This document shows, one piece after another, positions 24,884 to 33,810 of a DNA stretch of 64,000 nucleotides. The notes under the pieces were generated by a model. It was not told the origin of the DNA and ran no database searches. It was given only the letters and a program-made list of their open reading frames with translations. The DNA lies in NCBI GenBank assembly GCA_965662345.1, contig CBFIHE010000013.1, forward strand, positions 1-64,000, given 5' to 3'. Position 1 is the stretch's first letter; each line of letters opens with the position of its first letter. The translations under genes were made by a program, and so were the position numbers. This DNA comes from UBA6049 sp965662345 (GTDB taxonomy: Bacteria > Bacteroidota > Bacteroidia > Flavobacteriales_G > Salibacteraceae).

Positions 24884-25412
24884 GACTGATCATTTGTTTT
24901 TTGAAATTCTAGACGAAATTACGAGTTCACTAACAGACCAAAACTGTCATATATCAGTTCCAGCTAGGATATACTCAGAGCTCTTGAGTACACCTCCATC
25001 GGCTTTGCTAAGTAGAAGTTTACTAACCTTAAACTTAATAGAGTTACTATCTCAGTATCAATCTGGTAGGTTACATAAAAAAGGAACGCACAAACGTTTT
25101 GATCGTTTTTTGAAGGAGCATACAACTCTTCATAAAGAGCAACGTGCTATACTCTACTTATTCAGAAATGCAGCAATCCACAACGGAGGTGCTTATGCCA
25201 GCACAAAAGACGGAAGTGTTTTTCGGTTTAAGTTGCATGATACAGGGGTTCTCATTGAAAAGGAGTCGCGTGTTTTCTACACCATCGGTGTTACCTCTTT
25301 AGAATTACTGCTTGAAGCTATTCTTGACAGTGTAGCTGTTGAACTACAGAAGTACAATGACTACAGGAATCGCTTTTTAAAGGTTCACAAGGCTATCGGG
25401 TGTTCCTACTAA
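24882..25412 (+). CDS. HEPN-like protein, putative RNase
   Basis: This 176-residue protein starts at ATG 24882. The frame is open upstream to 24786, but that extension lies inside the divergent CoA-transferase gene. No other Met exists in this frame, so the start depends on that codon or on the nearby TTG at 24894. The protein is largely helical. FRNAAIHNGG gives Arg95-Asn96-x3-His100, the exact RNxxxH signature of HEPN RNases. Later helices (TSLELLLEAILDSVAVELQKY) fit the HEPN four-helix bundle. No MNT antitoxin is adjacent. The call rests on one short motif and a helical pattern, so it is tentative. Confidence 0.5.
   Translation: MTDHLFFEILDEITSSLTDQNCHISVPARIYSELLSTPPSALLSRSLLTLNLIELLSQYQSGRLHKKGTHKRFDRFLKEHTTLHKEQRAILYLFRNAAIHNGGAYASTKDGSVFRFKLHDTGVLIEKESRVFYTIGVTSLELLLEAILDSVAVELQKYNDYRNRFLKVHKAIGCSY
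24914..24943 (-). promoter_or_regulatory. Promoter of the CoA-transferase gene inside the HEPN-like gene
   Basis: On the reverse strand TTTTG (24943-24939) is followed, after 17 nt, by TAATTTCG (24921-24914), a one-base variant of TAnnTTTG at normal spacing. The gene's ATG lies 31 nt downstream. It therefore fires from within the HEPN-like coding sequence. Confidence 0.55.
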
Positions 25413-25455
25413 CTCTAAGAACTTTTAATATCTATACGAACATCTGCTTGAGATT

Positions 25456-25812
25456 TTAAAGTACAAACAAGACAATACGCCAGCCAAAAATAAATGCGCC
25501 TATTGCAGCCGCTCCAATACTCAACACCAATACAGCGGCAGCAGCAAGGTCTTTAACCGCACCAATCTCAGGGTGTAGTTCTGGATGTAGTCTATCACAG
25601 AGTTTCTCTAGAGCAGTGTTAAAGAGTTCTGCCGCCAGAACCATTGCAATACAGAGCGTAACTAGAGCCCATTCTAGCATAGTAATATTGAAGTATACTC
25701 CCAATAGAATTACACCTATAGCTGCAACGAATTGTACTTTAAAGTTTCTACCAAAAAAACCTTTAGCCAAACCGTGAAATGCAAATGAAAAGCTTCTGAA
25801 AAATTCGCGCAT
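25456..25812 (-). CDS. dgkA: Diacylglycerol/undecaprenol kinase-like membrane protein
   Basis: This 118-residue protein starts at ATG 25812; a GTG one codon earlier is also possible. It has three membrane helices and the family signature AAELFNTALEKLCDRLHPE with the conserved Glu/Asn-Thr-Ala-Glu, plus KDLAAAAVLVL. It phosphorylates diacylglycerol or undecaprenol in the inner membrane, feeding phospholipid or peptidoglycan carrier recycling. Its start shares one base with the stop (TGATG) of the BNR-repeat gene, and it is last in the operon with pfkA and nudix. Confidence 0.92.
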   Translation of the reverse strand: MREFFRSFSFAFHGLAKGFFGRNFKVQFVAAIGVILLGVYFNITMLEWALVTLCIAMVLAAELFNTALEKLCDRLHPELHPEIGAVKDLAAAAVLVLSIGAAAIGAFIFGWRIVLFVL

Positions 25813-27098
25813 CACTTGTAAATCAATGCTGTATGAATACTTAGTTTACCTGCCTCTAGCCTTGTCCAAATAGGTCTTACCATACCATTAACCACAGAGA
25901 TATCATTATAATCTCCAAAGAAAATATCTGATTGGGGTATAAATGGTGATTCGCTAATGCGTTCATTTTCCCAAGTTTCTCCTCCGTCTTTGGAAATTGC
26001 TAAATACACATCTGTTCTATTGTCTTGATAGTGTCTTCTATCATAGAAAACACTGTATAAATAGCCAGTAGACTGGTCTACAATCATTGCAGTTAAAAAC
26101 TGATGCGCCACTATCCCAGAATCATTGTTCACCTGAATAGGACTACTCCACGTTTTTCCGCCATCAACAGATTTTGCAACAAACACGTCTGTATCTGCTG
26201 CACCATTCCGTTGGTCTGTCCAGTTCACATAGATAGTTCCGTTGTGTTCACCTCCGCTTCTGTCTACCAAGGTAACGGGCATACCATTGCAACGCTGCAA
26301 ACCAGGTATATCTTGTGTCCATCCTCCTGGTTGCGTTGCAACACGAATATCTTTCTCTTGCCAAGTCTTTCCGCCATCTTCAGAGTAATCAAACCAAATC
26401 GTCTCATTCAAACTCCAGGCAACGTAAATACGATTATGCTCACCAAAGGCAGGCACCGCACCTTCTGTTGTTCCGTCATCATCTATACAATCACCTGAGA
26501 CTTCATTGATTCGAATTGGAGCACTCCAACGCTTCCCGCGCTTGTTTGAAACAGATACCAAGATATTGCTTTCATCTTCTTGGCTAGTGCTACCGTATTT
26601 GTCAAATTGTGTCCATGCCACGGCAATAGAATCTGAGATAGGATCAATAGCGGCCCACTCCTTGTCTTGGTCTTTGGGGTGCGCTAGGCCCATATACTTT
26701 CCCTTACTCCATCGTCTTCCCTTAGAACGGGAACGTTGAACCACTATCCTGTCTAAAATTTCATCACTAGACCAATTTAACCCTGTTGGATCTGATAAGT
26801 GAAAGAAGAAAAAGTGGCCCTTGGAGTTACTCTCTACTACAGGATCTCCCCAAACCCCATACCTAGACTCTAAAATCTGGTGATTCCATGTACGCCCACC
26901 ATCACTGCTAAAATAGGCATTGAATATATTGGCCCCTGCTACAAGAATAGAAGTATCTTTTAATGATATGGCTATGCTTGGCTCCTCTGGTCCACGGTTA
27001 GCCGGGCCTTCATGAATCTTTACATTAGGGTACTCGCTTTGGCCAAAGCATGTGAAGCTGAAGGCAATTAAAAATATAAGACTAATCCTACTTATCAT
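25812..27098 (-). CDS. BNR-repeat (sialidase-like) secreted protein
   Basis: This protein of about 428 residues starts at ATG 27098, giving the signal peptide MISRISLIFLIAFSFTCFGQ; a longer start at 27125 overlaps the nudix gene further. It carries several Asp-box motifs (S-x-D-x-G-x-x-W): SSDGGRTW, YSEDGGKTW, SVDGGKTW and SKDGGETW. These make a six-bladed propeller related to sialidases and to sortilin/Asp-box proteins. No catalytic Tyr/Glu/Arg set was identified, so hydrolase activity is not claimed. It overlaps nudix by 11 nt and abuts dgkA. Confidence 0.8.
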   Translation of the reverse strand: MISRISLIFLIAFSFTCFGQSEYPNVKIHEGPANRGPEEPSIAISLKDTSILVAGANIFNAYFSSDGGRTWNHQILESRYGVWGDPVVESNSKGHFFFFHLSDPTGLNWSSDEILDRIVVQRSRSKGRRWSKGKYMGLAHPKDQDKEWAAIDPISDSIAVAWTQFDKYGSTSQEDESNILVSVSNKRGKRWSAPIRINEVSGDCIDDDGTTEGAVPAFGEHNRIYVAWSLNETIWFDYSEDGGKTWQEKDIRVATQPGGWTQDIPGLQRCNGMPVTLVDRSGGEHNGTIYVNWTDQRNGAADTDVFVAKSVDGGKTWSSPIQVNNDSGIVAHQFLTAMIVDQSTGYLYSVFYDRRHYQDNRTDVYLAISKDGGETWENERISESPFIPQSDIFFGDYNDISVVNGMVRPIWTRLEAGKLSIHTALIYK

Positions 27099-27738
27099 AT
27101 AATGAAAGAATTGCTTTAAACTCACTCAAAATCATGGCAGTAGCTCCCCAAACTACGTGGTTTTTAATGTTAAAGTAGGGGGTGTTCACTTTAAGCTTAC
27201 TTAACCCAATTGGTATTTTTTTTGATTGAATGATACCAGGCTGTAGAAGGGCGGATACGGGCGATTCTATTAAATAATCTACTTCACGTTTATCTGGGTT
27301 AAAGTGTAGCTTCTGATTTGTAATACCTACAAAAGGGTTAACCATAAAACCGCTTGGAGGAATATATACTGATGTTAATTCACCCAGCACCTCAATAGAA
27401 CTTGAGTCTATGCCTAGCTCCTCTCTTGTCTCTCGAAGAGCGGTATGCATTAAGTTAGTGTCTTGTAGTTCCTTTTTTCCTCCTGGCAGACTTATTTGTG
27501 CTCCGTGTACGCCAGGATGTGGCGTGCGTTGCATAAGCACAAAGTTTGCTCGTTCCTTATTATCTGGATAGATGAGAAATAATACAGCACTCTCTTTAGG
27601 GTGAGGGTTTACCACTTTGGCAATATTCCTTGCCGTTCTATTGTAAGGCGCCATTTTTAGCTGCTCCACATCACCAGGAAGATCTCCCTTAAAACTCTCT
27701 TGGAGATACTTTCTTATGGCTTTAATCTCAGCAGACAT
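27088..27738 (-). CDS. CoA-pyrophosphatase-type NUDIX hydrolase
   Basis: This 216-residue protein has the Nudix box LPGGKKE through RETREELGI, preceded by VLMQRTPHPGVHGAQISLPGG, which resembles the CoA/NADH-type signature. It probably hydrolyses CoA or nucleotide-diphosphate derivatives in the cytosol. Its ATG overlaps the pfkA stop by one base (TAATG) and its end overlaps the BNR gene by 11 nt, all on one strand, so the four genes form an operon headed by pfkA. Confidence 0.88.
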   Translation of the reverse strand: MSAEIKAIRKYLQESFKGDLPGDVEQLKMAPYNRTARNIAKVVNPHPKESAVLFLIYPDNKERANFVLMQRTPHPGVHGAQISLPGGKKELQDTNLMHTALRETREELGIDSSSIEVLGELTSVYIPPSGFMVNPFVGITNQKLHFNPDKREVDYLIESPVSALLQPGIIQSKKIPIGLSKLKVNTPYFNIKNHVVWGATAMILSEFKAILSLYDK

Positions 27739-28709
27739 TAAGCAACCAAAATGTGACTCATTTTCATTAAGTCTGGATGTATGTTTTTAGATTTTGTGAT
27801 TGCCTCTTTGAACGGAGTAAACACTACCTCTCCGTTAACCACGCCTACAGCCTCATTTCGTTGGTTATTTCTCAACGCTTCTATGGCATTCATTCCCAAT
27901 CTGCTTGCCAATAAACGATCAAATGCACTAGGAGTACCACCACGTTGAACATGGCCCAAGATTGTAACACGGGTATCGTACTGCGGATACTTCTCTTTTA
28001 TAATTTCATTGAGCTTAACCGCACCTCCAACTTCATCTCCTTCTGCAACTACAATCATGCTACCGTAAATCTTATGTTTTCGCTTTTCGTCTAGAAAACC
28101 CATAAGCTGTGGCAGGTCGTTTTTATCTTCTGGAAGCATTACTGCTTCGCCACCTCCAGCCACGCAGGCATTCACTGCAATGTGACCAGCATCTCTCCCC
28201 ATAACTTCAACTATAAATAACCTGTTATGAGAAGAAGCGGTATCTCTAATGGCATCTATAGCATGTATTGCCGTGTTGCAGGCAGTATCAAAACCTATAG
28301 TGTAATCTGTACCAAATAAATCATTGTCAATAGTTCCAGGCACACCTATGGTTGGTATTCCATGTTCTTGTTCAAAGTGTAAGGCTCCAGTAAAAGTTCC
28401 ATTACCTCCTATGGCTACCACACCTTCTACTCCCAATTCATTCAAATAATCAAACGCCTGTTTTCTTACCTCGGGAAGTTTAAATTCTGGACACCTAGAA
28501 GATCGTAATATAGTTCCCCCTTTGCCAATGATGCCAGCTACGGAGGTTTTATCTAGCGGTACGCTCTGTTTATTTATCATTCCGCAATACCCCTCAGTTA
28601 AACCCACAACCTCTATGTTATAATGAGCGGCTGTGCGCACCACTGCGCGGATACAGGCATTCATGCCAGGGGCATCTCCACCTGAAGTAAATACGGCAAT
28701 CTTTTTCAT
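27738..28709 (-). CDS. pfkA: 6-phosphofructokinase
   Basis: This 323-residue enzyme phosphorylates fructose 6-phosphate. It has the ATP-binding start FTSGGDAPGMN, the catalytic PGTIDND (Asp128 and Asp130), VEVMGRDAGHIA and the C-terminal GHVQRGGTPSAFDR. The nucleotide-site motif, normally GGDGS/T in ATP-dependent enzymes, reads GGNGT with Asn103 (AAT codon at 28401-28403). Gly104, which selects ATP over pyrophosphate, is retained. It heads an operon with nudix, BNR-repeat and dgkA genes, each overlapping the next. Confidence 0.93.
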   Translation of the reverse strand: MKKIAVFTSGGDAPGMNACIRAVVRTAAHYNIEVVGLTEGYCGMINKQSVPLDKTSVAGIIGKGGTILRSSRCPEFKLPEVRKQAFDYLNELGVEGVVAIGGNGTFTGALHFEQEHGIPTIGVPGTIDNDLFGTDYTIGFDTACNTAIHAIDAIRDTASSHNRLFIVEVMGRDAGHIAVNACVAGGGEAVMLPEDKNDLPQLMGFLDEKRKHKIYGSMIVVAEGDEVGGAVKLNEIIKEKYPQYDTRVTILGHVQRGGTPSAFDRLLASRLGMNAIEALRNNQRNEAVGVVNGEVVFTPFKEAITKSKNIHPDLMKMSHILVA

Positions 28710-28811
28710 ATACTATTCTAATACTTCTGAGAATTGTCTTTCAAATATCTGAAAACAACCTCTTATACACCGGAAAAGATGTGTTAACTTTCGGGAAACA
28801 AAAACCTTTAT

Positions 28812-29930
28812 ATGCGGACCTTTCAGCAAATCATAGAAGATGGCACCTCTTTAGATGAGTGCGATTTTAAGCCACACTTAATTCTTGCTTTCGCATCTAG
28901 ACAACTTTTAGAGAAAGATGAACATATGGACCTGCTTCGTAAAAAATATCCCAACACTGTATTTTTTGGCAGCAGTACAAGTGGAGAAATAGCTGGGGAA
29001 GGACTTACAGAAGACTCTTTTACATATACGGCTATTGCCTTTGATGGTGATACTAAAATCGTTCCCGTTGAAGTGGCTATAAACGAAGAATCTAATATTT
29101 CCAATGCAGGTGTAGAGTTAGCCGATGCCTTAGACAAGCCAACATTACGCCATGTATTAGTTCTTTCTGATGGACAAATGGTTAACGGAACAGAATTGGT
29201 AAAAGGACTTAATAGCTGTTTACCCAAGAATGTAACGGCTACCGGTGGATTAGCTGGAGACGATGCTCTTTTTGAAAAAACAGTTGTGTTAAACCAAAAA
29301 GGAGAGCCAAAAACAGGACTCATTACCGCTTTAGGCCTTTATGGCAAAGACCTAGAAATTGGCTTTGGATCTATGGGTGGCTGGGAGTCTTTTGGAGTAG
29401 AAAGAAAAGTTACCAAAGCACAAAAGAATGTTCTGTACGAAATAGATGGTGAACCTGCTCTGGGCCTCTACAAGTCTTTTTTGGGTGATAACGCCAACGA
29501 ATTACCTGCATCGGCTTTGCTATTCCCGCTTAATATGGGAGTAAAAGAATCGAATAGACCTGTAGTAAGAACCATATTAAACGTGAATGAAGAAGATCAG
29601 AGTTTGGTTTTTGCAGGTGACATTCCAGAAGGCAGTATGGTACAGCTCATGAAGAATAACAGCTACAAACTGATTGACGGAGCAGAAGCAGCCGCTGAAA
29701 CGGCAAGTTCACAACTTAAAAATCGTCCTGATTTAGCTCTTCTCGTTAGCTGTGTTGGAAGAAGGCTAGTAATGAAGCAGCTAGCAGAAGAAGTAGAAGT
29801 GGTAAAGAAAACACTAGGAGCCAATAAAGTCGCAGGTTTTTATTCTTATGGAGAGCTCGCACCTTTTGATGCATTCATGAAATGCGAACTGCACAACCAA
29901 ACCATGACTATTACCACACTAAAAGACTAG
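28812..29930 (+). CDS. FIST-domain sensory protein
   Basis: This 372-residue protein has the FIST N domain (FASRQLLEKDEHMDLLRKKY, then VFFGSSTSGEIAGEG with the VFGSSTSGE-like turn) and the FIST C domain (LLVSCVGRR and a Gly/Tyr-rich end, FYSYGELAP). FIST proteins are small-molecule sensors that often act with histidine kinases. The stop at 29928-29930 is 2 nt before the next start, so it is co-expressed with the kinase downstream. The ligand is unknown; amino acids and metabolites have been proposed for the family. Confidence 0.85.
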   Translation: MRTFQQIIEDGTSLDECDFKPHLILAFASRQLLEKDEHMDLLRKKYPNTVFFGSSTSGEIAGEGLTEDSFTYTAIAFDGDTKIVPVEVAINEESNISNAGVELADALDKPTLRHVLVLSDGQMVNGTELVKGLNSCLPKNVTATGGLAGDDALFEKTVVLNQKGEPKTGLITALGLYGKDLEIGFGSMGGWESFGVERKVTKAQKNVLYEIDGEPALGLYKSFLGDNANELPASALLFPLNMGVKESNRPVVRTILNVNEEDQSLVFAGDIPEGSMVQLMKNNSYKLIDGAEAAAETASSQLKNRPDLALLVSCVGRRLVMKQLAEEVEVVKKTLGANKVAGFYSYGELAPFDAFMKCELHNQTMTITTLKD

Positions 29931-29932
29931 CA

Positions 29933-32341
29933 ATGCACAAACTTTTAAAAAGGCAACTTAGAAAACTTGGGCAGGATGCCGATATTCCTGAAAAGTTTTT
30001 GAAAGCCATTGATGCCGCCTACCATGAGTTTGACGAAGACTTAAAGCGGTCTGAGCGTATATTGGATCAAAGCTTAAAAGAGCTTTTTGCATCTAACCGA
30101 AACCTTCATAGCTTTGCAGATACTAAAGAGCAAGAGGCATTAGATCTTAGTAATCGTCTTTCAGATATTATTGATACCGTATCTGAAGTTATTTTTCAGG
30201 TTTCAGAAGATGGAAGGTGGGATTTTCTAAATTCTGCTTTTGAAGGTATTACGGGTTTTGCAGTTAGAGATGCTATAGGCAGAGAAGTAAAAGAATACCT
30301 GCACCCAGAAGACACGCATGTTTTCTCGGCCAATTGTGGTGATCTGAATACAGGAAAAAAAGACAACTGCAAAGCAACGGTTCGTTTCAAAACACGCAAT
30401 GGCATATACAAGTGGGTAGAAATTCACTCTAGAATCAATAGAGAACCTGGCGTAAGCGGGCACATTACAGGCACCCTAACTGATATAGATGAAAGCTACA
30501 AAATGCAAGAAACCAATAAAAGGTTGGCACTGGTAGCTCAAAAAACTCAAAACCTAATAGTTATTACCGATGAAAAAGGAGAAATCACCTATGTGAACGA
30601 AGCATTTACGGAGCTTACAGGCTATCAAACAGAAGAAGTTTTAGGTAAATCTCCTGGAAGTTTTTTACAAGGAAAAAAATCTGATAAAGCAGTTATTGCG
30701 GAAATGGGCAAAAAGTTAGCCGCAAAAGAACCTTTCAAAGGAGGAATCTTAAACTATTCAAAAACAGGGCTTCCTTATTGGCTACGTATTGCTATAGACC
30801 CCCTTTGGTCTGATGACGGAAAATATATTGGATTTATTGAAGTTGAAAGCGAAATAACAGAAGAAAAAGAGCGGGCAGAAGAAATTAAAAAGATTAATGT
30901 TAGGCTTAACTCATTGTTAGAAAACCTCAATTGTGGCGTACTTGTGGAAGACCAAAACCGAAACATTGTACTCACAAATGAGCTCTTTTTGAAGTATTTC
31001 AGTATTCCAGCTAAACCACAAGATCTAATTGGAGTTGACTGCTCCAATAGTGCCAATGAAAGTAAACACCTCATGGCAAATCCAAAGGAGTTTGTTCAGC
31101 GACTCGATGACATTCTAGATGAACGGAAAAAAGTCACAGAAGAGGTTATTCATTTTGCAGACGGAAGTATAATGGAGCGCGATTATATTCCTATTATCAT
31201 AGACTCAGTTTATTACGGACACCTTTGGCAATACCGTGATATAACAGATCGAGTAAATCACCAAAAAGAGTTGGAAGCAAGCGAACTTAAATACCGTACG
31301 CTCCTTGAAAACCTAAACTTAGGTTTACTGGAAGTTGATAATGATGGAGTGATTCAAAAAGCGTTCCCTGGGTTCTGTGCCCTAACAGGATATCAACAAG
31401 ATGAACTCACTGGCAAAATAGCAGCTGACATCTTCCTAGATGACGTAGGGAAAGAAGTTTCTTCAAAGCAACTTAAAAAGCGCATGAAAGGTGAGACCAA
31501 TGTGTATGAGCAAAAACTCAAGAGGAAAGACGGCTCTACCATTTGGGCACTAATCAGTGCTACTCCAGTTTACAACAACAAGCAACAACCCCTTGGAGCT
31601 ATTGGAGTACATATGGACTTATCCCTCCAAAAAGAAAGTGAGGAAAAGCTAACTAGATATGCCAAGGATTTAGAAAGTATTAACAAAGAGTTAGATCAGT
31701 TCGCATATATCGTTTCGCACGATCTCAAGGCTCCGTTGCGCGCAATCAACAATCTATCTGAATGGATAGAAGAAGATTTAGATGGCAAACTCGATGGTGA
31801 TATAAAAGAAAATTTTGGGTTGCTCAGAGGCAGAGTATCAAGAATGGAAGGGCTAATCAATGGCATTTTAGAGTATTCAAGAGCTGGTAGACTTGAGCAT
31901 GAAACAGAACAAGTAGATACCAAAGACCTATTACTCGAAATCAAAGATGGCTTGTTCTCAGGATCCAGCGCAGAACTTAGTTTAGAGGGGGAGTTTCCAG
32001 TGCTTCAGACAGAGAGAATTGCTCTGTTTCAAGTATTCAGCAACCTCATAAGCAACGCGCTAAAGTATAATGATAAAGACAACCCATTAATTACGGTAGT
32101 ATGCAATGAAAAGTCAGATCATTTCACTTTTTCTGTACAAGACAACGGACCTGGAATTAAGGAAGAATATTTTGATAGAATTTTCCAAATATTTCAAACT
32201 CTTCAAGCAAGAGATACAATTGAGTCTACAGGAGTGGGGTTGAGTATTGTGAAGAAAATTCTGGATGAGAAGAACTGTACAATAAACGTTGAATCCACCT
32301 TAGGTTCAGGCACCACATTCACCTTTGAGTGGCCCAAATAA
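29933..32341 (+). CDS. Multi-PAS sensor histidine kinase
   Basis: This 802-residue protein starts at ATG 29933, 2 nt past the FIST stop; a longer reading frame from 29882 overlaps FIST. It has no membrane helices. Four PAS-type domains lie near 60-180 (GRWDFLNSAFEGITGF), 190-310 (GEITYVNEAFTELTGYQ), 325-440 and 450-570 (GVIQKAFPGFCALTGYQ), two with PAC-like ends. HisKA has His596 in IVSHDLKAPLRA, and HATPase_c carries the N-box NLISNALKYN and the G-box SVQDNGPGIKEEYFDRIF. It is a complete cytosolic kinase and a likely partner of the FIST protein and the single receiver at 33811. Confidence 0.92.
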   Translation: MHKLLKRQLRKLGQDADIPEKFLKAIDAAYHEFDEDLKRSERILDQSLKELFASNRNLHSFADTKEQEALDLSNRLSDIIDTVSEVIFQVSEDGRWDFLNSAFEGITGFAVRDAIGREVKEYLHPEDTHVFSANCGDLNTGKKDNCKATVRFKTRNGIYKWVEIHSRINREPGVSGHITGTLTDIDESYKMQETNKRLALVAQKTQNLIVITDEKGEITYVNEAFTELTGYQTEEVLGKSPGSFLQGKKSDKAVIAEMGKKLAAKEPFKGGILNYSKTGLPYWLRIAIDPLWSDDGKYIGFIEVESEITEEKERAEEIKKINVRLNSLLENLNCGVLVEDQNRNIVLTNELFLKYFSIPAKPQDLIGVDCSNSANESKHLMANPKEFVQRLDDILDERKKVTEEVIHFADGSIMERDYIPIIIDSVYYGHLWQYRDITDRVNHQKELEASELKYRTLLENLNLGLLEVDNDGVIQKAFPGFCALTGYQQDELTGKIAADIFLDDVGKEVSSKQLKKRMKGETNVYEQKLKRKDGSTIWALISATPVYNNKQQPLGAIGVHMDLSLQKESEEKLTRYAKDLESINKELDQFAYIVSHDLKAPLRAINNLSEWIEEDLDGKLDGDIKENFGLLRGRVSRMEGLINGILEYSRAGRLEHETEQVDTKDLLLEIKDGLFSGSSAELSLEGEFPVLQTERIALFQVFSNLISNALKYNDKDNPLITVVCNEKSDHFTFSVQDNGPGIKEEYFDRIFQIFQTLQARDTIESTGVGLSIVKKILDEKNCTINVESTLGSGTTFTFEWPK

Positions 32342-32355
32342 ATTTTGTAACCCAC

Positions 32356-33804
32356 ATGCAGACTAAGCTATTTAAACTGGTCTTCTTTTTGACACTCTCA
32401 GGGTTGGTATATGCCATGAATTTTTACTTTGGGTATCTCTACGAGTCTAAAATTCAACAGACCATTTCTGTAAAATATATCCTTTCTGATATAGCTACAA
32501 ATGGCTACTTACTTACAGAGAGCTTTGACTTGGCGCCCAATACAGACCTTAATACAAACCCCGAGCTAAAAGAAAGCCTATTGGGAAGATTGAACCTACT
32601 TAAGCTTAATGTATCCTTATTGAAACAACAAGAAGAACTCTTTTCTGATGATCTCGAAGAATATAACCCAACTGCAGATTCACTGAAAGAAAAACTTCAA
32701 GGGATTGAAATGGCTATTGAAGTACTAACTTCTGATAATAATGAAGCCAGCGATCCGCTAAGCAAAAAAGTTGCTTTAAGTTCAGCGATTCGAGAGGTTT
32801 CTAGACTAACAGATTTTGCATACACACTTGAAGACAGACAAAACCTCAAACTAAACACCTATCATAAGTGGTTGAAATTCCATACAGGCTTAGATGCAGG
32901 TTTATTTATTTCTGCACTCATAGTTCTAGTTGTCATTTTTGTTTACCCTAATCTAACTGGAATTGAGAAGTTAATAAAAGATAATGAAAAGCTACAGGTA
33001 GCTCACAGCAACGCAAAAAAATCTTCAGAAAAGCTGTCTGCTGAAAAACAAAGGGTAGAAGTACTTTTAGCAGAATCAGAACAATCACTAAGAATTGCCA
33101 ATTACAGTCTTGCAAAGAAAAATGCTGCGGAATATCGATCAAAACAAGACTTTGATCACTTCGTCTTATTGGTGGGAAACCGTTTTGCCACTCCCCTATC
33201 TCAGCTGAAAAAAACATTAAAACGGCTGGAAGAACAGCTCAAATCAGGCAAACCAGAAATTGCACTGCAGTCTGTAGAGTCTGCCTATGATAGAACGACC
33301 AACATGAACAGAATGCTAGAAGCAGTTCAACAAATGGGGCAATCTCTCAACTCAGATCAAAGTTTAAGTACAGTATACTTAGGCCCACTATTAGCTGAAG
33401 TTATTGCCATGCAAGAGAATGCTCAGTCTGCTAATTTCTCAATTCAACAAAATCTACCTGAAGTGAAAGCCCCTAAAGAAGCCCTTGTTTATATTCTAAC
33501 AGAGCTTGTGAGTAACGCGTTGAATCAAACTCCTAGTGACACCCTGGAGATATCCATAGCGTATGGGCTCCAATCAGAAGTCCATTCTATCACCATTAGC
33601 GATAACGGAATACTTACTGAACCTAAAGAGGGTTTGAAACAGATTACCCCTCAACTTTTAACTCCAGAAGAAAAAGAGGGTACACCAAAAGGTCTTGGAC
33701 TCATAATAAGTAGATATTTAGCCCAGCGAATTGGAGGAAATCTTACCTTTCAAGCTAATAAAGAGTTGAACCAATTCACCTTTGAATGGCCTGCTAAAAC
33801 GTAA
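32356..33804 (+). CDS. Degenerate (pseudo-)histidine kinase, membrane-anchored
   Basis: This protein of about 482 residues begins with a membrane helix (KLFKLVFFLTLSGLVYAM) and has a second near 185-205, so it has a periplasmic sensor of about 150 residues. A coiled coil (near 220-260) precedes a HisKA-like region. There the H-box position reads GNRFATPLSQL, with Asn275 in place of the phosphorylated His. The HATPase domain keeps an N-box (ELVSNALNQT) and a G2-like KGLGLIISRYLAQRIGG, but the G1 box is short (SDNGILTEP). Autophosphorylation is therefore unlikely. It sits 14 nt after the active kinase, 6 nt before the receiver gene. Confidence 0.8.
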   Translation: MQTKLFKLVFFLTLSGLVYAMNFYFGYLYESKIQQTISVKYILSDIATNGYLLTESFDLAPNTDLNTNPELKESLLGRLNLLKLNVSLLKQQEELFSDDLEEYNPTADSLKEKLQGIEMAIEVLTSDNNEASDPLSKKVALSSAIREVSRLTDFAYTLEDRQNLKLNTYHKWLKFHTGLDAGLFISALIVLVVIFVYPNLTGIEKLIKDNEKLQVAHSNAKKSSEKLSAEKQRVEVLLAESEQSLRIANYSLAKKNAAEYRSKQDFDHFVLLVGNRFATPLSQLKKTLKRLEEQLKSGKPEIALQSVESAYDRTTNMNRMLEAVQQMGQSLNSDQSLSTVYLGPLLAEVIAMQENAQSANFSIQQNLPEVKAPKEALVYILTELVSNALNQTPSDTLEISIAYGLQSEVHSITISDNGILTEPKEGLKQITPQLLTPEEKEGTPKGLGLIISRYLAQRIGGNLTFQANKELNQFTFEWPAKT

Positions 33805-33810
33805 TTGAGA

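Noticed and set aside
28823..29323. Reverse-strand 166-residue ORF opposite the FIST gene
   Set aside because: It is a shadow of the FIST coding sequence with no domain and no promoter.
29882..29932. Upstream extension of the PAS kinase frame into FIST
   Set aside because: It overlaps the FIST gene in another frame, and ATG 29933 lies 2 nt after the FIST stop.
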